64,000 nucleotides of DNA from positions 2,108,001 through 2,172,000 of the forward strand of contig NZ_CP037899.1 in the NCBI RefSeq assembly GCF_007475525.1. The letters run 5' to 3'. This document shows, one piece after another, positions 18,017 through 26,820 of this stretch. The notes beneath the pieces were generated by a model. The model saw only the letters and a list, made by a program, of their open reading frames with translations. It was not told the DNA's origin and made no database searches. The stretch is from Methylacidiphilum kamchatkense Kam1. Its GTDB lineage: Bacteria > Verrucomicrobiota > Verrucomicrobiia > Methylacidiphilales > Methylacidiphilaceae. Within the stretch, counting starts at the first letter, position 1. Each line of letters starts with the position of its first letter. The position numbers were made by a program, and so were the translations under genes.

Positions 18017-19297
18017 GTCACAAAAGATCCTTTCTGTTTCTGCATTGGCGCGAGTTGAGGGCGAAGGGGGGCTTTTCATTAAAATGAATAATGGGAAGGT
18101 CACAAGCTGCGAATTAAAAATCTTTGAAGCGCCCCGTTTTTTTGAGTCATTATTAATTGGCAGGAATTTTCATGAACCTCCTGACATTACTTCAAGGATC
18201 TGTGGAATCTGTCCTGTTGCTTATCTTATAAGTTCTATAGCAGCGATTGAAGATGCCTGTCAGGTGCAAATTCCTGAATATATCTGGAATCTTCGCCGAC
18301 TGCTCTACTGTGGGGAATGGATTGAAAGCCATAGCCTACATGTTTTCTTTCTTCATGCCCCTGGGTTTCTGGGATACCCAAGTCTTATGGAAATGGCGAA
18401 GGATTATCCTAAAGAGGCTGCATGGGCACTTCAGATGAAAAAGGCAGGCAATACTCTCATCCAGAAGATTGGTGGTAGAGAAATTCATCCTGTCAATGTT
18501 CGTATAGGGGATTCTATAGTTCTCCCAAAAAATTAGAACTTCGATCCCTTCTAGATACTTTAAAAAGAGGCTTGGACCATAGCCTATTAGCCTTACAATG
18601 GATAGGTTTGAAATTTAATTTTCCTGATTTCAAGAGGAATTATACCTATGTAGGATTAAAACATCCTAAGCAATATCCGATTGAAAGAGGGATAATCAGT
18701 TGTGAGGACTCTCAATTCGATGCCAAGGAATTTGAAAAGAATTTTATAGAAGAACAAACAACCTATTCCAATGCTCTTAGATGGAAGGCTACCAATTCTC
18801 GATCCTGTCTTGCTGGTCCACTGGCTAGATACCATTTAAACTATTCTTTGTTCCCTGCTTTTTTAAAAGAAAAACTGAAAGAAATTGACTTGGAATATCC
18901 CTGCCATAATCCGTTCCAATCTATACTAGTCAGATTAGCAGAAATTGCCTATGCTTTCTACGAAGCCATAAGGCTTATAGAAGATTATGAACCTTTCTCT
19001 CCTTCTTTTATTCCCTTTGATCCGAATCCGCAAACTGGTTATGGAATTAGCGAGGCTCCACGTGGCCTTCTATACCACAAATATGAACTTGACGATAAAG
19101 GTAGCATTAAGAAAGCAAAAATTGTTCCTCCTACCTGTTTTAATCTAGCATCTGCAGAAGATGACTTAAAAAAGTGGATCGAAACCCATTCTGAAGATTC
19201 CATTGAAAGATTGACGCTCGATTGCGAGCAAATCGTTCGAAATTACGATCCTTGTATATCCTGCGCTACTCATTTTCTAAAACTCCACTTTAGGTAG
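18003..19297 (+). pseudogene. hydA: [NiFe]-hydrogenase group 3b-type large subunit, HydA/HyhL, interrupted by a -1 frameshift
   Basis: Catalytic subunit that binds the Ni-Fe(CN)2CO centre. The first part (to TAG at 18534-18536) has LARVEGEGGLF and the N-terminal nickel ligands in RICGICPVAYLIS. The second part (another frame, on to 19297) has SCLAGPLARYHLN, GISEAPRGLLYHKY and the C-terminal ligand motif DPCISCATHFL. After the His a short tail remains for the maturation protease. The parts meet at six A (18527-18532) directly before the stop; one more A would give PKKLELRSLL and a 431-residue protein of normal family length. All four nickel cysteines are kept. A -1 slip on A AAA AAT could also bridge it. 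The ATG at 17985 is an alternative start. Confidence 0.88.
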
Positions 19298-19370
19298 GGC
19301 TGCAAGCTTCTAAAGTTAAGTTAATAGCAAAGTTTGAAGGGATTGTTGCTTATCTTCTTTTGGAATTACT

Positions 19371-21191
19371 CTAGAAAGGTTGATTTAAAAGGCTAGCAAT
19401 ATGCAATTTGCGCAGCATGGAGCGTTTTTTTCTCTGATGAGTTTCCATTCTTTTCAAAATGTCTACTAATGATTTTACCGCTTCAACTATATAAGGCCCT
19501 TTGTTAAGCATTACGCACTCAGATCGTTGAGCCATAGCTGCATCCGTCACCTCAGCTCTAGAAGGAATCCCAGTCTTTGCTAAAGATTCCAAAACTTGAG
19601 TAGCCCAAATGACTGGAATATGTGCTGCTTCGGATATCCAAAGGATTTCTTCTTGAACCTCAGCCAGTCTTTCATATCCACATTCGACGGCAAGATCTCC
19701 TCTAGCAATCATGACTCCAACACTGCGATTTTTCATCGCTTTGAGTAAAATTAAAGGTAGGTTTTCAAAAGCTTTTCTAGTCTCGATTTTGAGGATTATT
19801 CCTAAATTCTGTATTGATTCGTTGTTTAAAGCCTTTTCAAGATCATCTATATCGGATGGTAACCTTAAAAATGAAATTCCAACAGCATCAGCGTGCCTAC
19901 CAATAAAGGATAGAATCTGAAGATCTTGATCAGTTATAGCAGAAATTTTTAGATCTGATACAGGAAGGTTTATGCCTTTATCAACCCGAAGTTTTAAGCC
20001 CTTAGAGGGAGCATGGGTAATCTCTATGAGCGCTCCATTGCCATCGCATTGGAGTATTCTGCCTCCAATTTTTCCATCATCAAACCAGATAGGTTCCCCC
20101 ACCTTCATGTCATGGAGAATTTGTGGATGTGAAATCCACAGCGTACCAACCATTGCTTCTTGCTTTATTCCTTTTGTAGGGGATTGTTGCCCACCCTGAA
20201 TCCATAGCCTATCATTTTTTTTGACTAACAGAAAAGGTTGTTGCGGGGAGAGACTTTTTAGCATTGTAGCTCTTTGGGGTAATTCTGGGCTATCAGGAAG
20301 ATGAACGAAAACAATGCCTTCTTTCAGATAACCTGTTTGGGTTGAATAAGAAAGCCATCCCCTTTCGGCTACATGATCGATTCTAAGAGTTCTTGCTTTT
20401 CCTCGAGCATCAAAAAACCTAACAACGTCTCCCGCTTTTAGGCCATCAATCCATTCTTTGTCGAAATTCAAAAACAGATCTGCTTCTAGGATTGGATCAG
20501 CCTTGGATTCATCATTGCCAATCCAAACTTTAGCCGGTTCTATTATTCTTCCAAAGGGATCTCTTAATGGTCTAAAAAAACACGCTTTAATAGATGGATC
20601 AATTGCTACAATCCTTAACTTTGGTCCAGGCAAATCCATCACTATTTTACAGGAATAACCTAATTCTTGAGAGAGTCTGCGGCTATTTTCAATCATTCGA
20701 ATCCATACATCGGGAGAATCATGGGCACAGTTGATTCGAATTACATTCATGCCAGCTTTTAGAAGATCCTCAAGAAGCTTCTGATTCTCCGCAGCTTCTG
20801 TTGGTAAGGTAACCATAATACTGGTGGCACAGCCTGGATGGGGTTCTCCTAAAAGTCTTCTAGTGTTTCGTAGAAGCAATTCAGCACCCTCTTGCCGACT
20901 AATATGTTTGGTCGAGGAATGAACTTTTTTCCCCAATGCATTGAGAACATTTTCAAGACTCCATAAGACGCAAGATTCGGAACGGCCCAAAGAGGATATG
21001 CCTAGATCAGTGAGTTCGTCTTGGAGTTGGCGAAGGTCAAAGCGGCGTAACGCTAAATAATGAACAAGGTTAGCTGCACTCAATCTGTTGTCTTCGTGGA
21101 CAGAGTCTATAAGATTTTGATAAGACTTTTCAGCTTGAAGGACTTCGTTATATAGATCCAACAAAGAGTTAATAAGTTCGGTCCGGCTCAT
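19371..21191 (-). CDS. Divergent pyruvate kinase family protein
   Basis: A 606-residue member of the pyruvate kinase superfamily, about 130 residues longer than the usual 470. Residues 1-120 are an extra helical domain. The barrel begins near 124 (SIMVTLPTEAAEN...AGMNVIRINCAH). MDLPGPKLRI replaces the usual DTKGPEIR. A long middle region of about 200 residues seems to hold two beta-barrel lid segments, followed by INLPVSDL, KIETRKAFENL, IARGDLAVE and ATQVLESLAKTGIPSRAEVTD. The metal-site SGET is replaced by NKGPY. Some bacterial and plastid-like proteins of this architecture exist, but whether it makes ATP from phosphoenolpyruvate is uncertain. It stands alone, converging on the hydrogenase operon. 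Confidence 0.75.
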   Translation of the reverse strand: MSRTELINSLLDLYNEVLQAEKSYQNLIDSVHEDNRLSAANLVHYLALRRFDLRQLQDELTDLGISSLGRSESCVLWSLENVLNALGKKVHSSTKHISRQEGAELLLRNTRRLLGEPHPGCATSIMVTLPTEAAENQKLLEDLLKAGMNVIRINCAHDSPDVWIRMIENSRRLSQELGYSCKIVMDLPGPKLRIVAIDPSIKACFFRPLRDPFGRIIEPAKVWIGNDESKADPILEADLFLNFDKEWIDGLKAGDVVRFFDARGKARTLRIDHVAERGWLSYSTQTGYLKEGIVFVHLPDSPELPQRATMLKSLSPQQPFLLVKKNDRLWIQGGQQSPTKGIKQEAMVGTLWISHPQILHDMKVGEPIWFDDGKIGGRILQCDGNGALIEITHAPSKGLKLRVDKGINLPVSDLKISAITDQDLQILSFIGRHADAVGISFLRLPSDIDDLEKALNNESIQNLGIILKIETRKAFENLPLILLKAMKNRSVGVMIARGDLAVECGYERLAEVQEEILWISEAAHIPVIWATQVLESLAKTGIPSRAEVTDAAMAQRSECVMLNKGPYIVEAVKSLVDILKRMETHQRKKRSMLRKLHIASLLNQPF

Positions 21192-21690
21192 GGTTTTTCA
21201 TACCGTCGGGAAAATCCTTTGAGGTTTTAGCACTTGACTTTTCTTTTTAGCCACAAATTCAAAAGTTGCTCCTTCTTCATGACGCAAAGGCACTCTATCC
21301 CTATATTGAATTCCCTCTCTAAGAACACCTAAACAGTACCGATAAAATATAGCCGCTTAAGAGAAATTTCCCAAAAAGAAACAATTGATCTACCAAGTCC
21401 GAAGATTGTTGCATCATCGGATAGGGGGATGGTTATGCCGGTCCTCAATTGTCCAAATTCTTAATTCATGTGCGACAAATTTAGAATGCCAAGCACCTAC
21501 TATTATTTTGTAGCTTAATGAAGAATGGGCGAGTGCCTATTATTGGCAGCTGGCGGTTGTTCTGCCCTTTTATCCTCTCTGCAAAGAAAAATTGATTTCG
21601 TTGCTTTTTAGAGCTGAATCGAACCTATTACTTTTTGATTCATGTTCAAAAATTAAGATATGGTTTGGCTTGGTTTCTATTAAACGACAT
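21192..21690. other. Intergenic stretch of about 500 bases
   Basis: No gene, tRNA or riboswitch pattern was recognised. It must contain the promoter of the leftward pyruvate-kinase-like gene and the 3' end region of the rfbA transcript. Two loosely similar stretches (GCACCTACTATTAT near 21490 and GTGCCTATTATTGG near 21533) are noted without assigned meaning. Confidence 0.4.
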
Positions 21691-22578
21691 TTAAACAGCT
21701 GATCTTGGAATTTCTAGCAGATGACGAAGGTAAGCTGAATAGGTGGAATTCCCCATTTTCTCTATCTGAGAATGAAGCTCTTTAGGCCCAATCCATCCTT
21801 TGTGGTAGGCTATCTCTTCTAGGCAGCCAATTTTTAATCCTTGCCTTTGCTCTATGGTTTTCACAAATAGTGAAGCATCATAGAGCAGATCATGAGTACC
21901 TGTATCCAACCAAGCTATCCCTCTTCCTAACAACTCAACCTCAAGACTGCCCTCTTCTAGGTATTTCTTATTAAGGTCGGTTATCTCCAACTCTCCTCTA
22001 GCCGATGGCTTCAGTTGGCTAGCAAAAAAAGATGCCCTACCGTCATAAAAATAGATCCCTGGCACTGCAAAGGAAGATTTCGGTTTGGCAGGTTTTTCTT
22101 CTATCGACACAACTTTCATTGATTGGTCGAATTCCACAACGCCATAAGCAGAAGGGTTCGAAACATGATAACCAAATATTGTAGCCCCATGTGTTTTTTG
22201 GGCTGCTTTGTTTAAAGTTGCACTTAAGCTGTGTCCATATAATAAATTGTCACCAAGTACCAAACAAGAAGGTCTTCCGTTGAGAAATTTCTCACCAATA
22301 AGGTAGGCTTCGGCAAGTCCATTAGGATAAGGCTGTACCGCATAGCTAAAATGGAGTCCGAATTGTGAGCCATCTCCCAAAAGCCTTTCAAACAAGCCTA
22401 TGTCACGCGGAGTTGAAATCAACAGTATGTCTCTAATGTTTGCCAACATCAATATGGAAATAGGATAGTAGATCATCGGCTTGTCATGAATTGGAAGCAG
22501 TTGTTTGCTAAGAGATACAGTCACTGGATAAAGCCTGCTTCCAGTTCCTCCAGCAAGAACAATACCACATCTTTCCAT
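21691..22578 (-). CDS. rfbA: Glucose-1-phosphate thymidylyltransferase
   Basis: A 295-residue enzyme that makes dTDP-glucose from glucose-1-phosphate and dTTP, the first step of dTDP-sugar synthesis. The N-terminal nucleotide-binding loop is [14 protein letters not shown], followed by [16 protein letters not shown] with the catalytic Lys. LGDNLLYG carries the metal-binding Asp, and EEKPAKPKS the sugar-side Lys. The length is that of RmlA. It follows rfbB by 48 bases on the same strand, so the two form an operon. Their product could feed the DegT-type aminotransferase at 3210-4304, but rfbC and rfbD are not in this window. Confidence 0.92.
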   Translation of the reverse strand: MERCGIVLAGGTGSRLYPVTVSLSKQLLPIHDKPMIYYPISILMLANIRDILLISTPRDIGLFERLLGDGSQFGLHFSYAVQPYPNGLAEAYLIGEKFLNGRPSCLVLGDNLLYGHSLSATLNKAAQKTHGATIFGYHVSNPSAYGVVEFDQSMKVVSIEEKPAKPKSSFAVPGIYFYDGRASFFASQLKPSARGELEITDLNKKYLEEGSLEVELLGRGIAWLDTGTHDLLYDASLFVKTIEQRQGLKIGCLEEIAYHKGWIGPKELHSQIEKMGNSTYSAYLRHLLEIPRSAV

Positions 22579-22626
22579 AATTTCCCCATTCTTTGTTCTT
22601 TTCGTTCGATTCTAGAAAATCCAACT

Positions 22627-23715
22627 TTATGTACTATTCACTACAGATCGATAGAGTCCTTGTCTTTTTAATAGATAACCTCTATCCAATACTGACCGAA
22701 TCCAATCTTTATGTTGGACATACCATAAAATCGTTTTTTGCAATCCCTCCTCCAATTCTACCTGAGCTTCCCATCCCAATTCATTTTTCATCTTGGCGAC
22801 ATCGATGGCATATCTTAAATCATGACCCGGTCTATCAGTTACAAAACGTATGAGCTCAGCATACTTTCTGCCAGAAGATCTTGGAAAGAGTTCATCTAAT
22901 TGGGAGCATATTTTTTGAACAAGTTCTAAATTGGTCACTCCTCTTCCTTTTGCTATATGATAAACTTCTCCCAGCCTTCCTCGATTTAGAACTTTCCATA
23001 TGCCCGCACAATGATCATCGACATAGATCCAATCTCTAATATTCAACCCTTTCCCATACACAGGGAGTTCCTTTTCCTCTAACGCATTGCAAATCATATG
23101 TGGAATCATTTTTTCTGGATGTTGTCGAGGTCCATAGTTATTGGAACTATGAGTGACCATCGCCGGAAATCCATAGGTCTTATGATAGGCAAGGACAAAA
23201 TGATCTGAAGCTGCTTTTGAGGCTGAATAGGGACTGGAAGGATCATATACTCCCCCCTCTTTTACAGGTGGAGCCTCCAATGGAATGGAACCATAGACTT
23301 CATCTGTTGAAATGTGTACAAACCGAAATTTATCCCTCTCTTTTCTAGAAAGAGAGGTCACATAGTGGAAGGAACTCTCCAAAAGTTTGAAGGTCCCAAG
23401 AACATTGGATTGGACAAAAATTTCTGGATTATCGATCGATCGATCCACATGCGATTCTGCTGCAAAATGAATAATTGCGTTAATCTTTTCCTCAAATAGG
23501 ATATTAGAGATTAGTTCTTGATCACAAATATCAGCTTGAATAAATACAAAATTATCTCTTTTTTGAAGTTCTTTTATATTTTCGATCGATCCAGAATAGC
23601 CAAGCTTATCGATAACGATTATTTTTTCTACAATGCTTGATGGCTCATTTGAAAAACAATACTCACAAAAATTGGATCCGATAAAACCCGCCCCACCAGT
23701 AACAAGAATTTTCAT
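22627..23715 (-). CDS. rfbB: dTDP-glucose 4,6-dehydratase
   Basis: A 362-residue extended short-chain dehydrogenase. The NAD+ loop is VTGGAGFIGSNF at residues 4-15. Family signatures follow: AAESHVDRSID, HISTDEVYG with the catalytic Asp-Glu pair, and YSASKAASDHFV with the Tyr and Lys of the active site. NNYGPRQHPEKMIP and VYGKGLNIRDWIYVDDH are the RmlB substrate segments. It converts dTDP-glucose to dTDP-4-keto-6-deoxyglucose. The gene precedes rfbA in the same operon. Upstream is a non-coding stretch of about 650 bases. Confidence 0.93.
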   Translation of the reverse strand: MKILVTGGAGFIGSNFCEYCFSNEPSSIVEKIIVIDKLGYSGSIENIKELQKRDNFVFIQADICDQELISNILFEEKINAIIHFAAESHVDRSIDNPEIFVQSNVLGTFKLLESSFHYVTSLSRKERDKFRFVHISTDEVYGSIPLEAPPVKEGGVYDPSSPYSASKAASDHFVLAYHKTYGFPAMVTHSSNNYGPRQHPEKMIPHMICNALEEKELPVYGKGLNIRDWIYVDDHCAGIWKVLNRGRLGEVYHIAKGRGVTNLELVQKICSQLDELFPRSSGRKYAELIRFVTDRPGHDLRYAIDVAKMKNELGWEAQVELEEGLQKTILWYVQHKDWIRSVLDRGYLLKRQGLYRSVVNST

Positions 23716-24370
23716 TACAAAGATTCCTTATGTTGTATTTTATGTTGAAATAAGGCTTCAGAGCGAGAACCCTAACTTATATACCATGGGAAAGATAGTT
23801 GTAAAGCATTCATTTGAGACTTTCAAGAAAAGCATCCCTTGGCCTTTTTCCAGAAAATTCACTTTTTGAAACAGCTAAGAAATCAACGCTATCATAGGCA
23901 AAGAGAGGCCTTTTGCTTTTTTAATATTAAAATATGATTTTATACGGAAGTTGTTCTTGGCTTGCTAAAAGAAGCATCTATATGGACACCTATCAAATTG
24001 CCTATTATTGCATATGGATCGAAAAGTACCGTTATGAAGAGCTGTCATAGAAAGTACTCGCAAGTCATTCATCTTTGAATACAGCCTCTATTTCACTTCC
24101 AATTATTGATCATGAAAATGGAAAGAAACAAAGGGTATCGTTGTGTGGTAGCTCCACCATTATGAGCAGTGGAATTCCTACTAAAACTTCTCGAGGATAG
24201 ACTTCGCGTAAACAGAAAGAATGCTTCCAAAACTGAATCGACTTTCTCATCAGAAACAACAAATGCGCAGTCCGCTGAGTTCCTTCTTTATGAGATGGCA
24301 AATACTATGCTTCCAGCTAACCCCTTCACCCATCTCCATTGAGAGGAGATCCCTACCCTTTCATAACAAT
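23716..24370. other. Intergenic stretch of about 650 bases
   Basis: The longest apparently gene-free stretch of the right-hand part. It must hold the rfbBA promoter (near 23720-23800) and the end of the ribE transcript. A leftward open frame at 24301-24110 encodes 63 residues without any recognisable motif, so I do not call it a gene; it may be a remnant. No terminator or RNA gene was identified. Confidence 0.4.
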
Positions 24371-24973
24371 TCAGTAATTAGTGCCCATCCGTTCTTTTAT
24401 GATTTTTTGAGCGTATTTTGCCAAAAGATCAAACTCCAGGTTGACATTGTCTCCCGGTCTTTTGGTCCTTAAATTTGTATGGTTTAAAGTAAAGGGAGTG
24501 ATCCAAACACAAAAACTTTCGTTAGTTATCTTCCCTATAGTCAGACTGATCCCTTCAACGGCAATTGAGCCTTTAGGAACCATATAGCATTTAGCAAAGG
24601 AAGGATAATGTATCCATATCTCTTTTTCCTCTCCTAATTTTTCGATCGCACATATGGTTTGTTTACAATCCACATGGCCTGTAACAAAATGGCCCCCGAA
24701 CCGATCGCTCATTCTTAGAGGAAGCTCCAAATTCACTACGTCTCCCATTTTCAATTCTCCCAAGGTTGTAGCACGTAAAGTTTCTTCAAGAATAAAAAAC
24801 TGCACCTCCTCTTCAACCATCTGCGTAACAGTTAGACAGCAGCCATTGACTGCAAGGCTCATTCCTAGTTTCAATTCAGCAGAAAGACATCCTGCTTTGA
24901 TGCTGAGCGTTTTGTTTTTTGAATCAGGGACCCGCTCAACGATTCCCACCGATTCGATTATCCCCGTGAACAT
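24371..24973 (-). CDS. ribE: Riboflavin synthase alpha subunit
   Basis: A 200-residue riboflavin synthase, which dismutates two 6,7-dimethyl-8-ribityllumazines into riboflavin. It starts with the family hallmark MFTGIIESVG. There are two repeated beta-barrels: SLAVNGCCLTVTQM in the first half is mirrored by SIAVEGISLTIGKI in the second. GGHFVTGHVD, with the active-site His and Cys region, separates them. The length is normal. It is 46 bases downstream of an SDR gene on the same strand. A second riboflavin gene, ribBA, lies at 53946-55193. No FMN riboswitch was found before either gene. Confidence 0.93.
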   Translation of the reverse strand: MFTGIIESVGIVERVPDSKNKTLSIKAGCLSAELKLGMSLAVNGCCLTVTQMVEEEVQFFILEETLRATTLGELKMGDVVNLELPLRMSDRFGGHFVTGHVDCKQTICAIEKLGEEKEIWIHYPSFAKCYMVPKGSIAVEGISLTIGKITNESFCVWITPFTLNHTNLRTKRPGDNVNLEFDLLAKYAQKIIKERMGTNY

Positions 24974-25019
24974 CTTAAACCCTAATAGTTTCTTTTCCTT
25001 TTAAACTTTATTCAATCCC

Positions 25020-25748
25020 TCATCGAAGATTCCATCCTCCGCTTACAATGAGATGCGAACCCGTGATATAGCTCTGTTTTTCATCCAAAAAAAATTTTAC
25101 TCCACGCCATATGTCTTCAAAGGTACCATATCGGCCAGCTGGAATTTTACTGAGTGGGGGAAGTCCTTGGCTGTTTTCAAGATAACCTGGAGAAACGACA
25201 TTAACGGTGATGCCATAACGCGCATTTTCCCTAGCGAAGGATTTGGTTAAAAGATACACTCCTATTTTGCCTAAATGATATCCGAGTGCCATTTCTCTGC
25301 TTCCGATTCGGTCACAACTCGAATCGCCTATATTAACAATCCTTCCTCTGCCTGAAAGCCTTAAAAGAGGCAATGAGGCAAGCGTGGTAAATAAGACTGC
25401 ACTAGCTGTAGAATTAATTCCCCGAAACCAATCCTTTTCTTCTGTTAATTCTAGAGGAACGGCATCATAGACACCAGAATTATTGATGACCGCATCCAGT
25501 CTTCCAAAAACTGTCCTAATTTTGTCAATAATTCCCCTTGCTTCATTCTGTTTTGAAAGGTCTGCTTGAACCGTGAGCGCCTTTTTCCCTTCCTTTTCTA
25601 ATTCCTTTTCCAAAGCAAAGGCTTGCTCTTCGCTTTTGTAGTAGTGGATGACGACACTCCAATTTTCCGAGCTAAGCTTACGGCATAAATAAGCACCTAA
25701 TCCTTTAGCCCCCCCAGTGACCAAAACGACTTTCTCTTTTCCTATCAT
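25020..25748 (-). CDS. SDR family NAD(P)-dependent oxidoreductase (FabG/pteridine-reductase-like)
   Basis: A 242-residue classical short-chain dehydrogenase. The cofactor loop is VTGGAKGLGAYL near residue 10-21, then NNSGVYD, the catalytic Ser in IVNIGDSS and the Tyr and Lys in YHLGKIG near 161-165. The final IVSGGW is the usual C-terminal stretch. The RYGTFEDI segment recalls pteridine reductases and FolM-like proteins, but FabG-type ketoreductases share it, so the substrate stays open. It is followed by ribE on the same strand and has the divergent EgtD-like gene upstream. Confidence 0.8.
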   Translation of the reverse strand: MIGKEKVVLVTGGAKGLGAYLCRKLSSENWSVVIHYYKSEEQAFALEKELEKEGKKALTVQADLSKQNEARGIIDKIRTVFGRLDAVINNSGVYDAVPLELTEEKDWFRGINSTASAVLFTTLASLPLLRLSGRGRIVNIGDSSCDRIGSREMALGYHLGKIGVYLLTKSFARENARYGITVNVVSPGYLENSQGLPPLSKIPAGRYGTFEDIWRGVKFFLDEKQSYITGSHLIVSGGWNLR

Positions 25749-25819
25749 AGCAATGTGGTTATGAAGAAATTTTCCTTTTACTCATTGTAAAGAAAAAACA
25801 GTTTATTCATTTTATTTCG

Positions 25820-26818
25820 ATGAAGTCTATTCCATATTTTCCTATTCAAGTTTTTCTTTCCCATTCCTTATCAGCATGGGAAGAAAGAAAATATAACTGT
25901 CTTGTACGTGGTGAAATAGACCCTATTTTTCACTATTCGACAGCATGGCAATCTTTTCTATGGAAAAGGGTCTTCGAACGTTATTCCCCTTTTAAAGATG
26001 CACAAGGGTATCAATTTTATAAAGATACACTGAAGAATATTATCCCCTATCTACAGGCATCCCTTCCCTATGAACTTATTAGTTTGGGATGTGGAACAGG
26101 AGAAAAAGATCATATTTTTCTTAATGAACTGATAGTGATCGCCAGCGAGTTGCGCTGGATTTGCATCGATACAAGTTTACAACTTCTTCTTGAAGCCTGT
26201 ATCCATTGTCCAATCAACAAAGAGAAAATAACACCCATTTTATCCGACATTCTTTGGAAAGACACACTCGAAGCTTTGCAAACAGATCATATGGGACGAA
26301 GAATTTTTACCCTTTTTGGAATCCTACCCAATATTGATCCTTTTTTGCTTTTCAGAAGCCTCGAATCAGTCCTTTCACCAAATGATTATTTAGTTTTAAG
26401 CGCTCATTTGGCACCAGTCAAAACCGAATCTACTGAAGATTATCTTGAAGGCATTGAATCAGTTCTTGATCAATACGACAATGCCGAAACTCGTTTATGG
26501 TTGACAGAAATCCTCCGGGATTGGGGAATTGAGGATAAAACGGAGTTGTTTAACATTTCCATCGGAATGGAGAACAATTTCTTTCGAATTGAAGCAACGG
26601 TATATTGGAAGGAAAATGGGTCAATCCCTGTGGGTAGCGGCAAGGAAGTGCCGATAAGCAAAGGAAAGCCATTGCGCCTATTTTATAGCTATCGGTTTAC
26701 AGTTGAAAGACTGGAGGAGTTTTTTTCAAAATGGCATTACAAGGTGCTTGCTCGTTGGATATTCCACAATAAAGAAGAAGGGATTTGGCTTTTACAACAC
26801 AAAATGCCAACTAATTAG
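25820..26818 (+). CDS. EgtD-like (histidine-specific type) SAM-dependent methyltransferase
   Basis: A 332-residue protein of the histidine-specific methyltransferase type (Methyltransf_33-like). The SAM loop is LISLGCGTGEKD at residues 86-97. FTLFGILPNIDP corresponds to the FLGSTIGN-like block of EgtD, followed by a region around LSPNDYLVLS, and the C-terminus (YSYRFTVERLEEFF...) matches the sheet that closes the active site. EgtD trimethylates histidine on the way to ergothioneine, but no EgtB-type gene lies nearby and the substrate residues cannot be assigned by eye. Other members act on unknown substrates. It ends two bases before the convergent comEC stop. Confidence 0.6.
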   Translation: MKSIPYFPIQVFLSHSLSAWEERKYNCLVRGEIDPIFHYSTAWQSFLWKRVFERYSPFKDAQGYQFYKDTLKNIIPYLQASLPYELISLGCGTGEKDHIFLNELIVIASELRWICIDTSLQLLLEACIHCPINKEKITPILSDILWKDTLEALQTDHMGRRIFTLFGILPNIDPFLLFRSLESVLSPNDYLVLSAHLAPVKTESTEDYLEGIESVLDQYDNAETRLWLTEILRDWGIEDKTELFNISIGMENNFFRIEATVYWKENGSIPVGSGKEVPISKGKPLRLFYSYRFTVERLEEFFSKWHYKVLARWIFHNKEEGIWLLQHKMPTN

Positions 26819-26820
26819 GC

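Noticed and set aside
24110-24301. A 63-codon leftward frame in the gap before rfbB
   Set aside because: No motif, no ribosome site, and a length that chance would often give in this composition.
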